Shown: positions 8,468 to 17,930, counted from the first letter of the stretch. The stretch is 53,902 bases of DNA from Verrucomicrobiaceae bacterium (GCA_027486655.1 JAIXOR010000061.1:1-53902), one strand, 5' to 3'. The notes: generated by a model not told the origin, from the letters alone. Numbers and translations are program-made.

Positions 8468-11200
8468 TCACCCGCCGACGCCCGGTGGCAGAACCATTTC
8501 CTCGAGCGATCTTCCGGCGGCGAGGATGGAAAAATCGTCGTATTTCACCTTTTCCGCCGGTGGCCAGAAGCTTCCTTCTTCGATGCGACCGATGATCCAT
8601 GCCGTGCAGGCCCGGGCGGCTTCAAGTTCAGCCTCGCCGAAGTCCGCCCAACGAACGAGTTCCACGTTGGCCTCGGTGGAGCCGAGTTTGAAGTAGCAGG
8701 GCTCGGCGATGCTGTGGTCGCGATTCTTGATCGCCCACACGTAAAGCGGCAGTTGAAGGTTGGTCCACCGGAAATCCGAGGTTTTGCCCTTGCTGATCGA
8801 CTGGAAAACCGCCGGGCATTCCAGGCTCAGGTGAGCCGGTAGCTGGGTGTTTGCAGTGATCTTCACGCGGTGGGAGCGGTCGACCTCGTCGACCTTGCCG
8901 GTCTTGTAGTCGATCACCCGGATCGCTCCGGACTCCCGGTGCCGGTCGATGCGGTCGATCTTTGCAGCGATCGTCCAGGCGCCCACCGGGATCTCGAACT
9001 TGTGCTCGACCTCCGTAACCTGCCAGCCTTCCGCGCGAAGCACCGCTTGGCGGCGGGCCAGCCAGCCAAGGCGCTGGCGGAGCGATTCTGTCTGAATGCG
9101 GATGGCCAAGGGCGCTTGCTTGCCGAACCACTGGGCGACGCATTGGTCTAGCCGGGCGGAGAACCACGCCTCAAGCGCTTCGGATTTGCTGAATTCCCTC
9201 GCCTCCTCGTCCCGACCCCAGGCCTCCAGCACGTCGTGGGCGACGTTTCCGAAGTCCCGGTGGTTCCATTCCACCCGGTCCGGCTCCGGGGTCTGCATCC
9301 CGGCGGCATGCTTCAGGTAAAACCGGAACGGGCAGGCCAGCCACGACGCCAGGGAGGTGGCACTCAGCCGATGCGGGATCGATTGGGCCGCAGGCTGCCA
9401 CTGCCAATCCGCATGCCAGCGCATCCCCGCCTCCGGGGGCTCGATTTCACGGAAAAGAAACTCGACCCTCGCCGGCAACTCCGCCGCCTCCGCCATGAGC
9501 AGAAAACGCGAGGGCAGGCGGGTCTCTCCGCCGGATCCCGCTTTGGAACACGTGAGGTCCACCCGACCTCCGCCGGACCGGGCTCGGATCATCGCCGTGA
9601 ACAAAAACGCATCCCTCGCCGCTCGATCCGCATTCGTTACCAATCCAAGCAGCCGCGCGCCCGACTCGCCGAGCCACGGATCAGCAATGCTTTCCGCGGG
9701 CAGGCTACCTTCGTTCAATCCGCAAAGCACCAGATGCCGACCCGGCTCAAAGTAAAGCTCGAGCCATCCCTGCACATCAATCACCCGTCCATCCGGAGGT
9801 GTGGCCGCCTCCATCGGGATCGATGACAGCAACAGCCTCAACGCAAACGACGAGTCTTTCCTCAATCGCTCCCACAGCGGTGCCGCTTCCTGGCGCCACT
9901 CGTCAATCGCATCGATGAATGGATCGTTGGATTGGATCGTTTCAATCAAATGTTCCAGGGCGGAATCGGGGTGTTGAGTGGAAAACTTGGATCGTTGGTT
10001 TTCAAAAGATTCGATGGTTTTTAACAGGATTTCGAGATGCGATTTCTCGAGGTCATTGCGGCCCGGATTTCGCTTCACATGGCGGCGCAAATCCTCCGGT
10101 GTGGATGCCATCGAGCGATCCCGGATGCGGGCGAGAGTGTGGGCGCAGGTTTCACGGTGGGAGCCGCAAAAGGCCTCGGATTCGGGCAGGGTCAGCAGGT
10201 GCTGGAGTTGGACCAAACCGGGCTGGTCGAGCCAGGCGGACCAGGCGGAGAGCCAGCGGCGGAAACCGGTGACGGAGGGTTTCGCGGCCGGATCGAATGC
10301 AAGCCAGCCTCCACGGGAGAAGACGCGGGCGATCTCCCCGGCGGTTTCGGGGTCGGCGGATCCGAGGGCGACCTGATCGGAGGCGAGGCCTGCCTCACAC
10401 ACCGAGCGGAAGGCGACGGTGGCCTCCTGGCGCGAGTCCGCCACCAGTTGGACGGATCCATGTTCCTTGTCCGGCCACGGCTGGGTGCGGGTGGACCATG
10501 CGGGCAGGGGGCGGCCGATGGCGGAAAAATCGTCGGCATAGGCTTCCGGTGCGCCGACGAGCACGGTGACGCGGCCCTGCCAATCCAGCAGTTGCTTTTC
10601 GAGGATGGGGGGCATTTCCGTCACCCCGGCGAGGACGATGCGTTGCAGGTCCTCGGGCATGGCCAGGCCATGGGCAAGCACCTGGCTGCGGCTGCGGAAT
10701 CCCCAATCGGCGAGGCGCTTTTCCATCACGTATTCCAGCCTGGACAGGGCTTCCCAGCGGCCGCGCTCGACCGAGCCGGCGAGAGGCCTGGAGGCGGAGG
10801 CGAGGGTGTGGCCGTTTTCCTGGAGGCGCTTGCGGAGGCGTGTGAACTCCAGCCCCAGCCCGGAAGCCGAGGCTTCGTCCGGATCCGGCGGTGTGGGAAA
10901 GAGCTCCGCAAACTTGGTCCAGTCACGGATGCCTTCGAGTGTTTCCTGCCATGCCAGCCGCTCCACCCAGTCCGGGGCGATGTCGAGATCCGGGGTTTTC
11001 AGAAACCAGGCGGGCGTGACGATCCTCGGGCTGAGGAGGGCTCCGCTGGACTCCGCCATGTGTTCTCGCAGACGTCGCCCGCTTTGAGTGGTTGGCACCA
11101 CGACCAGGAGCGAGGGAAGCTCATCCCCTTGGGCCAGGAGCCAATCCGCCGCCTCAAGAAGGAACGGGCGTTCCCATCCGATGAATTCCCTGAAAACCAT
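8468..11200 (-). CDS. AddB-like protein with PD-(D/E)XK nuclease domain
   Basis: A 910-residue protein laid out like AddB/RecB-type recombination nucleases. The N-terminal half resembles a degenerate UvrD-like helicase fold (LLVVVPTTQSGRRLREH near residue 31) with no Walker A visible. The C-terminal part is a PD-(D/E)XK nuclease: SLASWLACPFRFYLKH opens it, AAKIDRIDRH and VIDYKTGK (762-769) supply the catalytic Asp and Lys, and QLPLYVWA (816-823) is the following conserved helix. The four cysteines of the AddB iron-sulfur cluster are not evident. In AddAB systems the partner helicase AddA is usually adjacent; none is present in this window. The role is probably double-strand-break processing, but exact partners are unknown. 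Confidence 0.75.
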   Translation of the reverse strand: MVFREFIGWERPFLLEAADWLLAQGDELPSLLVVVPTTQSGRRLREHMAESSGALLSPRIVTPAWFLKTPDLDIAPDWVERLAWQETLEGIRDWTKFAELFPTPPDPDEASASGLGLEFTRLRKRLQENGHTLASASRPLAGSVERGRWEALSRLEYVMEKRLADWGFRSRSQVLAHGLAMPEDLQRIVLAGVTEMPPILEKQLLDWQGRVTVLVGAPEAYADDFSAIGRPLPAWSTRTQPWPDKEHGSVQLVADSRQEATVAFRSVCEAGLASDQVALGSADPETAGEIARVFSRGGWLAFDPAAKPSVTGFRRWLSAWSAWLDQPGLVQLQHLLTLPESEAFCGSHRETCAHTLARIRDRSMASTPEDLRRHVKRNPGRNDLEKSHLEILLKTIESFENQRSKFSTQHPDSALEHLIETIQSNDPFIDAIDEWRQEAAPLWERLRKDSSFALRLLLSSIPMEAATPPDGRVIDVQGWLELYFEPGRHLVLCGLNEGSLPAESIADPWLGESGARLLGLVTNADRAARDAFLFTAMIRARSGGGRVDLTCSKAGSGGETRLPSRFLLMAEAAELPARVEFLFREIEPPEAGMRWHADWQWQPAAQSIPHRLSATSLASWLACPFRFYLKHAAGMQTPEPDRVEWNHRDFGNVAHDVLEAWGRDEEAREFSKSEALEAWFSARLDQCVAQWFGKQAPLAIRIQTESLRQRLGWLARRQAVLRAEGWQVTEVEHKFEIPVGAWTIAAKIDRIDRHRESGAIRVIDYKTGKVDEVDRSHRVKITANTQLPAHLSLECPAVFQSISKGKTSDFRWTNLQLPLYVWAIKNRDHSIAEPCYFKLGSTEANVELVRWADFGEAELEAARACTAWIIGRIEEGSFWPPAEKVKYDDFSILAAGRSLEEMVLPPGVGG

Positions 11201-11254
11201 GCCCGCGCATTCCAGCGGAGCGGCCGGAGCCTGAAAACCAAAATCCTCCGGGAA

Positions 11255-12514
11255 TCATCGAGCGGGATAGCCCGCGGCGATGCTCTTCCACCCGGCGGCT
11301 GCGAGTCCGGCCTGGGTGGCGGCCGAGAGCTTTCCGGTGTGCACAAGCGTCTTCGGCGCGGTGCCGAGATCGTCGCGCTGGACGAATCCGGCAACCTGCG
11401 CGGTCCAGGTCACGTGATCGACCGGAGCCGGCACTTCGAGAGCTCCGGCGGCCGTGGTGGCTCCCGGGAGTCTGCCAAACACATGCAGCTCTTTGTAATC
11501 GGCCGCTCCCGAGCGTTGGCGTTCCTCCAGCATCGAGAGGGCGGCGACCAGGAAGTCCGCCTGGCCCGGGGTCTCGCACGAATTGGCCAGCAGCACGATG
11601 CGCCCGCGCCCCGCGGCACCGGGAAGCGCTTCGAGCGCCTTGACGATGCGGTGGCGGCGGGTCGTGCTCAGGTTTTTCTGGAGCTGGAAATTCCGGATGT
11701 CCTCCTCACGAATGCCCATCGAGGAAAGTGACTTCGCGTCCAGCAGGGCGAGTTCCGACTGGGTATGAGCATAGGTTTCCTCGGGCACGCCGACCATGTT
11801 GGTGGCAGCTACGGCCACTCCGGCGGAAGCGACCGCCGCGCCGATGCGCAGGGGCAGGCCTCCGGCAAAGAAAGCCCATGTCACCTTGTCCATCTCCTCT
11901 TGCAGGCGCAGATTGTCCGAGTAGGGATCCACCCCGAGTTGGCGGGCGGTATCGAGCCTGGCCTTGTCGAATCCAGCCACGCGCTTCGCGCTCTCGCCGA
12001 TCCCAGCGCCGACTTCTTCCGCGCTTGGTCCTTGTTCGGCCTCCGAGTCCGCCTTGATGCGGTTCACGCCGCGCTCGACCGAGGCACCGACCTTGCTGAA
12101 GAAGTGCCCCACGGTTTTTGGAGCCTTCTTGAATGAGGTGACGGGGTCCTTGACGATGTTTTTGACCGCATCGATGGGTTGGTTGATCGAGCGTTTCATG
12201 CCTTCGGCAAACAAATCGCTCTTGGAGGTATCCACCAGTTTGCGGATGGCTTCGGCCTCGAGGATCCGGCGCTTGGCTTGTGGCATGCCGACGGCCTCGA
12301 AGGTTCCGAAATCGGTGTCGATCTCGAAGTGGGCCATGAATCCATCCGTGGTCACCATTTCCCGCACCCGGTGCGAGGGGCCGCGCAAGGCCTCGGCGGG
12401 CAGGAGATCCGCGGCGTTGAGCACCACTCCGGTTTCAAACGGAGCCGGAGTCTGGGCGGACAGGACGTGTGGCAGAATGAGGGCTGCGAGGGTGGGGAAA
12501 ATCGTGTGTTTCAT
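11255..12514 (-). CDS. Secreted protein of unknown function
   Basis: I do not recognise a named family. The 419-residue product has a clear signal peptide (MKHTIFPTLAALILPHVLSA, cleavage near AQT), so it should be exported. The middle contains VKDPVTSFKKAPKTVGHFF and a LGVDPYSDNLRLQEEMDKV segment. These feel like parts of an uncharacterised periplasmic family found in several phyla (from memory, unverified). A glycine/alanine-rich, possibly membrane-associated segment follows (GGLPLRIGAAVASAGVAVAA). The C-terminal third has an alternating beta-alpha look (GRIVLLANSCETPGQADFLVAAL). It lies 86 bases after the amidohydrolase gene on the same strand and 54 bases before the nuclease gene. No catalytic motif can be assigned. 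Confidence 0.7.
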   Translation of the reverse strand: MKHTIFPTLAALILPHVLSAQTPAPFETGVVLNAADLLPAEALRGPSHRVREMVTTDGFMAHFEIDTDFGTFEAVGMPQAKRRILEAEAIRKLVDTSKSDLFAEGMKRSINQPIDAVKNIVKDPVTSFKKAPKTVGHFFSKVGASVERGVNRIKADSEAEQGPSAEEVGAGIGESAKRVAGFDKARLDTARQLGVDPYSDNLRLQEEMDKVTWAFFAGGLPLRIGAAVASAGVAVAATNMVGVPEETYAHTQSELALLDAKSLSSMGIREEDIRNFQLQKNLSTTRRHRIVKALEALPGAAGRGRIVLLANSCETPGQADFLVAALSMLEERQRSGAADYKELHVFGRLPGATTAAGALEVPAPVDHVTWTAQVAGFVQRDDLGTAPKTLVHTGKLSAATQAGLAAAGWKSIAAGYPAR

Positions 12515-12600
12515 GGGAAATCGGGCGGTGGCTGGTGCTGGGCTCCGTTCATCTCAAGCGCCGGCAGTGGCGGAAGGAAAGCAGAAACGCCTCCGCCGTC

Positions 12601-14478
12601 TCAGTGGCCGGGTGACGAAGCCAGCGAATCGCCGAGAAGCGCCGCGATCCGGCAGCCACAGCAATGCGCCTCACCGGCGGCGTGGCCGTGTCCGTCGTGC
12701 CCCTCTGCCACGGTCGCGTGGCGGATGAAGTTGGACAAGGCGTGCTCGCCCCGCTCGTTCGGGCGTGACAGGTGGGCACCCTGCTTTTCTCCGGCCCGGA
12801 AAATCGTGGTTCCTTCCTTGATGGTCTCGGTGATCCTGAGGGTGTCGAGCGTTTCGGGATCCACGGTGGTGGGGTCCTTGTCGAGGATGACGAAGTCCGC
12901 GAGCTTGCCCACCTCGATCGAGCCTTTCGTGGCCTCCTCGAAGTGCTGCCAGGCCGGCCAGAGGGTCATTGCCTTGAGGGCGGTCATGACGTCCACGCGC
13001 TGGTGCGGACCGAGGATGTCACCGCTGCGTGAGCGGCGGGTGACGGTGGCATCCAGCACCCGCATGGAATCAGGAAATGCCACCGGAGCGTCGTGGTGGG
13101 TGGTGAACTTCATGCCGCGCTGGATGCACCAGCCGGTGGGCGAGATGTTTTCCGCGAGCACAGGGCCCACGGTGTGATCGCGGTGCCAGTCCCCCCAGTA
13201 AAACGTGTGCATCGGGAAGAGCGAGGGCAGCACGCCGAGTTTCTGATAGGAATCCACCTGGTCCTCGCGCAGGAACTGGCCGTGAATGAGGACGGAGCGA
13301 CGGTCGCCCGCTCCGTGTTTGCGCCCGGCCTCGCCGATGAAGGCGATCAATTGGTCCGAAGCCGCCTCTCCATTGGCGTGGGTGATGATCTGGATTTTGT
13401 TCTGATAGGCCCAGTCGATGGCCCCGCGCACCTGCTCCGCGGCGGCGGCGGGGTAGCCGGCGTATCCGGGCGGATAGCTGCCGACCGGTTTGTAATACGG
13501 ACGATCCCGCCATGCGGTGAAGCCCTGGGGCGAGCCATCGATGGTGAGCTTGGCCCCGGCCACGCGGAAGTGGTTCTTGTAATCCCGCGACACGGATTTG
13601 CGGATGAACTCGCGGTCGATCAGCACGTCGGTGTAGGTGTTCACGTCGATCTTGAGCTGTCCGGAATCCGCGAAGGCTTGCAGCGCCTTGACCACGCCGG
13701 GAGACGAGCGGCCTTCCTGGGCGGTGGTGTATCCGAAGCGTGCCCAAAGCTCGGCGCCGGCTCGGATGAAGAGCGGTGCTCCTTCCGGGCCCACCCGCCC
13801 CAGCAACTTCATCAGCAGCGGAAAGGCGGCGGTTTCCTCCAGCACGCCATTCGGCTCGCGGCCGCCCTCGCGGCGCTGGATCACGCCGCCTTCGGGGTCC
13901 GGAGTGTCCGCGGTGATGCCGCCGATTTCGAGGGCCTTCGAGTTGACGGAGATCAGGTGTCCGGATTGGTGGACGAGAAGGATCGGCAGGTCTTGGGCGA
14001 TGGCATCGAGTTCCTCGCGGACGGGATGGCGGAGTTCAGCGAGTTGGGCGTTGTCATAGCCGAAGCCGATCACGAGTTGCACCTTGTCCACCGCGGCCTT
14101 GTTGGCGGCCATCCAGGCGCGCAGGGTCTGTTGGAGGGATGGGATATCCTTCACCTCGCCATCCGGCGGAGCGAGCAGGTTGGCGGAGAGCGCCTGGATG
14201 CCACCGGCGAAAACATGGCCGTGGGCATCCACAAATCCGGGCAGCATCGTCCGCCCCGCCAGATCGATGAGTTTTGTGGATTCGCCCTTGGTTTTGAGAA
14301 TCTCCGCCTTGGTGCCCGCACCGACGATTTTCCCGTCCTTGACCGCCACGGCTTCCACGCGCGGGTTGGAGTCGTCGATGGTGAGAATGGGGCCGTTGTG
14401 ATAGATGGCGTCCGGCGATTGCGCGGCGGCGAGGGAAAGCCCGCAGAGCAGCGGAACAATGAATGAGGGGGACTTCAT
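12601..14478 (-). CDS. Secreted amidohydrolase, YtcJ-like
   Basis: Amidohydrolase_3-type metal-dependent hydrolase of 625 residues with a signal peptide (MKSPSFIVPLLCGLSLAAAQ). The beta-sandwich start DAIYHNGPILTIDD is followed by the metal-binding H86-G-H88 in VDAHGHVF. Later metal-site candidates are the histidines in ITHANGEA and VLIHGQFL and the Asp in KLADFVILD. Members hydrolyse amide or ester bonds in varied, often unknown, substrates. The C-terminus is unusual: about residues 587-609 are rich in His and Cys (EGHDGHGH and AHCCGC), which is not part of the fold. The gene follows the HAD phosphatase gene after 33 bases and is probably cotranscribed. The substrate cannot be told from sequence. 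Confidence 0.85.
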   Translation of the reverse strand: MKSPSFIVPLLCGLSLAAAQSPDAIYHNGPILTIDDSNPRVEAVAVKDGKIVGAGTKAEILKTKGESTKLIDLAGRTMLPGFVDAHGHVFAGGIQALSANLLAPPDGEVKDIPSLQQTLRAWMAANKAAVDKVQLVIGFGYDNAQLAELRHPVREELDAIAQDLPILLVHQSGHLISVNSKALEIGGITADTPDPEGGVIQRREGGREPNGVLEETAAFPLLMKLLGRVGPEGAPLFIRAGAELWARFGYTTAQEGRSSPGVVKALQAFADSGQLKIDVNTYTDVLIDREFIRKSVSRDYKNHFRVAGAKLTIDGSPQGFTAWRDRPYYKPVGSYPPGYAGYPAAAAEQVRGAIDWAYQNKIQIITHANGEAASDQLIAFIGEAGRKHGAGDRRSVLIHGQFLREDQVDSYQKLGVLPSLFPMHTFYWGDWHRDHTVGPVLAENISPTGWCIQRGMKFTTHHDAPVAFPDSMRVLDATVTRRSRSGDILGPHQRVDVMTALKAMTLWPAWQHFEEATKGSIEVGKLADFVILDKDPTTVDPETLDTLRITETIKEGTTIFRAGEKQGAHLSRPNERGEHALSNFIRHATVAEGHDGHGHAAGEAHCCGCRIAALLGDSLASSPGH

Positions 14479-14511
14479 GGTTTTTCTCGGGGTTGGATTT
14501 GGATCAAACGT

Positions 14512-15507
14512 TCAGTCGGTGGGGTTCGCAGTGCCTTGAGACGGGGGATGGATCTTCCGCCAATCGTTCTTCATGCTGACAACGGTCCATCCGCGCCGTG
14601 GGGCCTCGTCGAGGGCATGGTCGAGCCTGCCGACGTGGCTTTGCCGGTCGTAGGCGAACTCGCGATCCGCGTCATCATGGCGGATGATCATGGCAAAGCG
14701 CGGGCCCTTGCCTGCCGTGGTCCATTCGAGCATCTGGAAATCCCCGTCGGAGTTTCCTGCGGCGAAAATCGGGCGGCGGCCGATGTGGCGCTGGATGCCG
14801 ACGGGTTTGCCGTCCTTGTCGTCGTTGTGGGCGATCTCGGGCAGCTTGACGAGCACCGGCTTGCCGTCGCGGAGTTCGTATTTGAGTCCGCCGCTGCTGC
14901 CGATGATTTGCTCGGGAGGGATGCCATAGACTTTCTCCGCCCATGGCCGCATGAACTCGATGCCACCGCCGGAAACGATGAAGGTCTTGAAGCCATTGGC
15001 GCGGAGATAAGCCAGTAACTCGAGCATCGGCTGATAGACCATCTCGGTATAAAGCTTGCCGGTCTTCGGATGTTTGGCGGTGGTGATCCAATCGGTGACA
15101 ACTTTTTCGAACTCCTCGGTGGTGAGGCCGGCGTGGGTTGCCATGACAATCTGCACCAAGGCATGCTCGCCACCGGCCAGCGCGGCTTTGACATCGCCCT
15201 TGAGGAGGGAGGCGAAAGGTTCCTTTTCTTTCCATTCCGGATGCTGCGGCGCGAGCGCCTTGATGCGGTCGATCGCGAAGAAGAGTTGGAAATACATCGG
15301 CTGCTCGGCCCAAAGCGTGCCGTCGTTGTCAAACACGGCGATGCGTTCGGCAGGCGGCACGAAGTCGGAAGAGCCTTCTTTGGTAACCTTTTCTACGAAG
15401 GAAACGATGGACTGCCTGGGTGTGGAGGCGTTCCAGGAGGGCAGCGGATCCGCCGCCCCGGACGCTGCTGTTAGACAGCCGATGGTCACTGCGAAAAGAG
15501 TTTTCAT
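14512..15507 (-). CDS. Secreted HAD-superfamily phosphatase
   Basis: Haloacid-dehalogenase-type hydrolase of 331 residues. The start at 15507 gives a signal peptide (MKTLFAVTIGCLTAASGA), so it should be periplasmic or secreted. An upstream extension of the frame runs into the sulfatase gene and was rejected. Motif I is FDNDGT at 59-64 (nucleophile D60, acid/base D62). Motif II is the Ser in FIVSGGG, and motif IV is GNSDGD. HADs of this form are phosphohydrolases or nonspecific acid phosphatases. It lies between the sulfatase and amidohydrolase genes on the same strand. A hairpin sits in the gap before it, so expression may be partly uncoupled from the sulfatase. The natural substrate is unknown. 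Confidence 0.85.
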   Translation of the reverse strand: MKTLFAVTIGCLTAASGAADPLPSWNASTPRQSIVSFVEKVTKEGSSDFVPPAERIAVFDNDGTLWAEQPMYFQLFFAIDRIKALAPQHPEWKEKEPFASLLKGDVKAALAGGEHALVQIVMATHAGLTTEEFEKVVTDWITTAKHPKTGKLYTEMVYQPMLELLAYLRANGFKTFIVSGGGIEFMRPWAEKVYGIPPEQIIGSSGGLKYELRDGKPVLVKLPEIAHNDDKDGKPVGIQRHIGRRPIFAAGNSDGDFQMLEWTTAGKGPRFAMIIRHDDADREFAYDRQSHVGRLDHALDEAPRRGWTVVSMKNDWRKIHPPSQGTANPTD

Positions 15508-15520
15508 GTCCGGATATGGA

Positions 15521-15552
15521 AAGGGCCGCACCCGGATGTTCGGATGCGGCCC
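15521..15552 (-). terminator. Hairpin between sulfatase and HAD genes
   Basis: GGGCCGCA (15523-15530) pairs with TGCGGCCC (15545-15552), and an inner CCG/CGG extends the stem past one mismatch. On the minus strand the stem is followed by TTTCC. It could be a terminator or a partial attenuator that lowers expression of the downstream genes. Confidence 0.55.
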
Positions 15553-15569
15553 GGAGGTGGAGAGGTGGT

Positions 15570-17105
15570 TTACTGATTCGAACCTGCGGTGACGGCTTCC
15601 ATCACGCGGTCCAGGTTGAAGCTGCCGGGCTTCTGGCGTGGCGGGAATTCGCGGAAGCTTTGCAGCCATTTGCCGACATAGGCACCGGCGGGGGCGATGA
15701 TGAACATGCGGTCCATGTACCAGCGCTGGTAGCCCATGGCGTTCTCATGCTCCGCGCGCTCGAAGGGGTCCATGCGGAGGTTGCAGATCTTGGGGGCGCG
15801 GAGCGGCGTGAAGGGATTCTGCCAGACCTTGAGGCCTTCCGCCTCTTGCTCAAGGAAGGTGATTTTCCAGGCATCGTAGCGCAGGGCGGCGACGCTGCCG
15901 TCATCGGTCCAGTAGATGAACTCCTTGCGCGGCCATGCGGCCTGGCCCTTGAGGGCGGGACCGAGGTCGTAGCCGTCGAGGTGCACCTTGTAGGTTGTTT
16001 CGCCGATCTTGCGGCCCTTCAGCAGTTCCTCCTTGGCGGTGGTGTCGCCAGCGGCGGCGACCAGGGTGGTGAGCATGTCTTCGTGCGCGCCGATGTCGTT
16101 GACGACGGTGCCGGGCTTGATGGTTCCGGGCCACTTGATGAGACAGGGCACGCGGTATCCGCCTTCGAACTGGGTGTTCTTTTCCCCGCGGAACATGGTG
16201 GTGCCGCCATCCGGCCAGGTGAAGGTTTCGGCGCCGTTGTCCGAGGAATACATGATGATGGTGTTCTCATCGAGGCCGAGTTCCTTGAGCTTGGCGAGCA
16301 CCTGTCCGACGTGACCATCGTGCTCGACCATGCCGTCCGCGTAAACGCCGAGGCCGGTCTTGCCTTCGGACTCCGCCTTGAGGTGGGTGAAGACGTGCAT
16401 GCGGGTGGAGTTCCACCACATGAAGAACGGCTTTTCCGCCTTGGCGGCGCGCTCCATGAAGTCGAGGGCCTTGGCGTTGACCTCCTCATCGATGGTTTCC
16501 ATCCGCTTGCGGGTGAGCGGGCCGGTGTCGGTGATGCGGCCGTCGGCAAAGCTGTGGATCACGCCGCGCGGGCCGAACTTCTTCTTGAACTCGGGATCCT
16601 TCGGGTAGTCGGGGTTCTCCGGTTCCTCCTCGGCATTGAGGTGATAGAGATTGCCAAAGAACTCGTCGAAGCCGTGGGCGGTGGGCAGCATGTCGTCGCG
16701 GTCTCCAAGATGGTTTTTCCCGAACTGGCCGGTCATGTAACCCTGTGCCTTGAGCAGCGTGGCAAGGGTGGGGTCTTCCTTTTTCATGCCTTCCGGCGCG
16801 CCGGGCAGACCGACCTTGGTGAGGCCGGTGCGGATGGGCGATTGCCCGGTGATGAAGGCGGCGCGGCCGGCGGTGCAGCTTTGTTGGCCGTACCAGTCGG
16901 TGAACATCGCGCCTTCTTTGGCGAGGCTGTCGATGTTGGGGGTTTTGTAGCCCATCATGCCGTTGTTGTAGGCGCTGACATTGAACTGGCCGATGTCATC
17001 ACCCCAGATCACGAGGATGTTGGGTTTCTGGGATTTTCCAGAAGCTGCGGAAGCCAGTGCGATGGCTCCTAACAGCACGGGGATCAGGTTGCGTGTGTGT
17101 TTCAT
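15570..17105 (-). CDS. Secreted arylsulfatase, formylglycine type
   Basis: Type I sulfatase of 511 residues with a signal peptide (MKHTRNLIPVLLGAIALASA). NILVIWGDDIG is the first metal-binding strand. The active-site signature is C77-T-A-G-R81 followed by AAFITGQ; C77 would be matured to formylglycine. The third signature position is Ala rather than the more common Pro. Other active-site segments are GKNHLGD, the His of NSTRMHVFTH and YSSDNGAE. Sulfatases of this group remove sulfate esters from polysaccharides or small aryl compounds; the substrate cannot be decided here. No maturase gene is in the window. It lies 35 bases after aqpZ on the same strand. Confidence 0.92.
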   Translation of the reverse strand: MKHTRNLIPVLLGAIALASAASGKSQKPNILVIWGDDIGQFNVSAYNNGMMGYKTPNIDSLAKEGAMFTDWYGQQSCTAGRAAFITGQSPIRTGLTKVGLPGAPEGMKKEDPTLATLLKAQGYMTGQFGKNHLGDRDDMLPTAHGFDEFFGNLYHLNAEEEPENPDYPKDPEFKKKFGPRGVIHSFADGRITDTGPLTRKRMETIDEEVNAKALDFMERAAKAEKPFFMWWNSTRMHVFTHLKAESEGKTGLGVYADGMVEHDGHVGQVLAKLKELGLDENTIIMYSSDNGAETFTWPDGGTTMFRGEKNTQFEGGYRVPCLIKWPGTIKPGTVVNDIGAHEDMLTTLVAAAGDTTAKEELLKGRKIGETTYKVHLDGYDLGPALKGQAAWPRKEFIYWTDDGSVAALRYDAWKITFLEQEAEGLKVWQNPFTPLRAPKICNLRMDPFERAEHENAMGYQRWYMDRMFIIAPAGAYVGKWLQSFREFPPRQKPGSFNLDRVMEAVTAGSNQ

Positions 17106-17140
17106 GAGATGGTTCCGGGTGGGGATTGAATCGACGGGGC

Positions 17141-17869
17141 TTACTTTGCCGCAGGCTTTCCAGCCATGATGGGATAGACGATGCCGCCGAGGGCGGCACC
17201 GAGGATGGGTGCCAGCCAGAAGAGCCAGAGCTGTTGGATCGCCCAGCCGCCGACGAAGAGCGCGGGTCCGGTACTGCGGGCGGGGTTGACCGAGAGGTTG
17301 GTCACGGGAATGCCGATGAGGTGGATGAGGGTGAGTCCGAGGCCGATGGCGATCGGGGCGAAGCCCTGGGGAGCGCGTTTGTCGGTGGCTCCGAGGATGA
17401 TGAGCAGGAAGAAGAAGGTGAGAACCACCTCGGCGGTGAATGCGGCCATCAGGCTGTATCCTCCCGGCGAGTGTTCGCCATAGCCGTTGGATGCGAAGCC
17501 TCCGGCCATCGAGAAACCGGTTTGGCCGCTTGCGATCAAGGCGAGCACTCCGGCACCTGCGGCTCCACCGAGCACCTGGGCGACGATGTAGGGCAGAAGC
17601 TCGGATTTATCGAAGCGTCCGCCGACGCACAGCCCCACAGAGACGGCGGGGTTGAGGTGACATCCCGAGATGTGGCCGATGGCGTAGGCCATGGTCATCA
17701 CGGTCAGGCCGAAGGCCAGCGAGACGCCCACGAAACCGATTCCAAGGTTGAGGACGCTGCTGCCTTCCGGGGTGATGAACTTGGCGGCAAGAACGGCGCT
17801 GCCGCAGCCACCGAAGACGAGCCAGAAGGTTCCGAAGAACTCGGCGAGAGTTTTGCTTTTCAGGGTCAT
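17141..17869 (-). CDS. aqpZ: Aquaporin, AqpZ type
   Basis: Inner-membrane water channel of 242 residues with six membrane spans. Both half-helix motifs are intact: NPA at 73-75 and at 195-197. Expected selectivity-filter residues are present (F53, H183, R198), pointing to a water-selective rather than glycerol channel. [15 protein letters not shown] is close to E. coli AqpZ. It sits between kduD (81 bases upstream) and the sulfatase gene (35 bases downstream). It may be transcribed with them, although the functional link to sugar catabolism is unclear. Confidence 0.93.
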   Translation of the reverse strand: MTLKSKTLAEFFGTFWLVFGGCGSAVLAAKFITPEGSSVLNLGIGFVGVSLAFGLTVMTMAYAIGHISGCHLNPAVSVGLCVGGRFDKSELLPYIVAQVLGGAAGAGVLALIASGQTGFSMAGGFASNGYGEHSPGGYSLMAAFTAEVVLTFFFLLIILGATDKRAPQGFAPIAIGLGLTLIHLIGIPVTNLSVNPARSTGPALFVGGWAIQQLWLFWLAPILGAALGGIVYPIMAGKPAAK

Positions 17870-17907
17870 GGTATTGGCTGCCTATCAGAGGCCACGCATG
17901 GAGGAAA

Positions 17908-17930
17908 GCCGGAAATGAATCATCTCCGGC
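17908..17930 (-). terminator. Possible terminator after kduD
   Basis: GCCGGA (17908-17913) and TCCGGC (17925-17930) form a 6-bp stem followed on the minus strand by TTTCC. A second GC-only hairpin, CCCCC/GGGGG, lies between it and the kduD stop. Tail and stem are weak. Confidence 0.35.

Noticed and set aside
6525..8696. 723-codon plus-strand frame opposite purL
   Set aside because: Low-complexity Gly/Ala/Asp-rich translation, typical of the complement of a GC3-biased gene; purL on the minus strand is certain.
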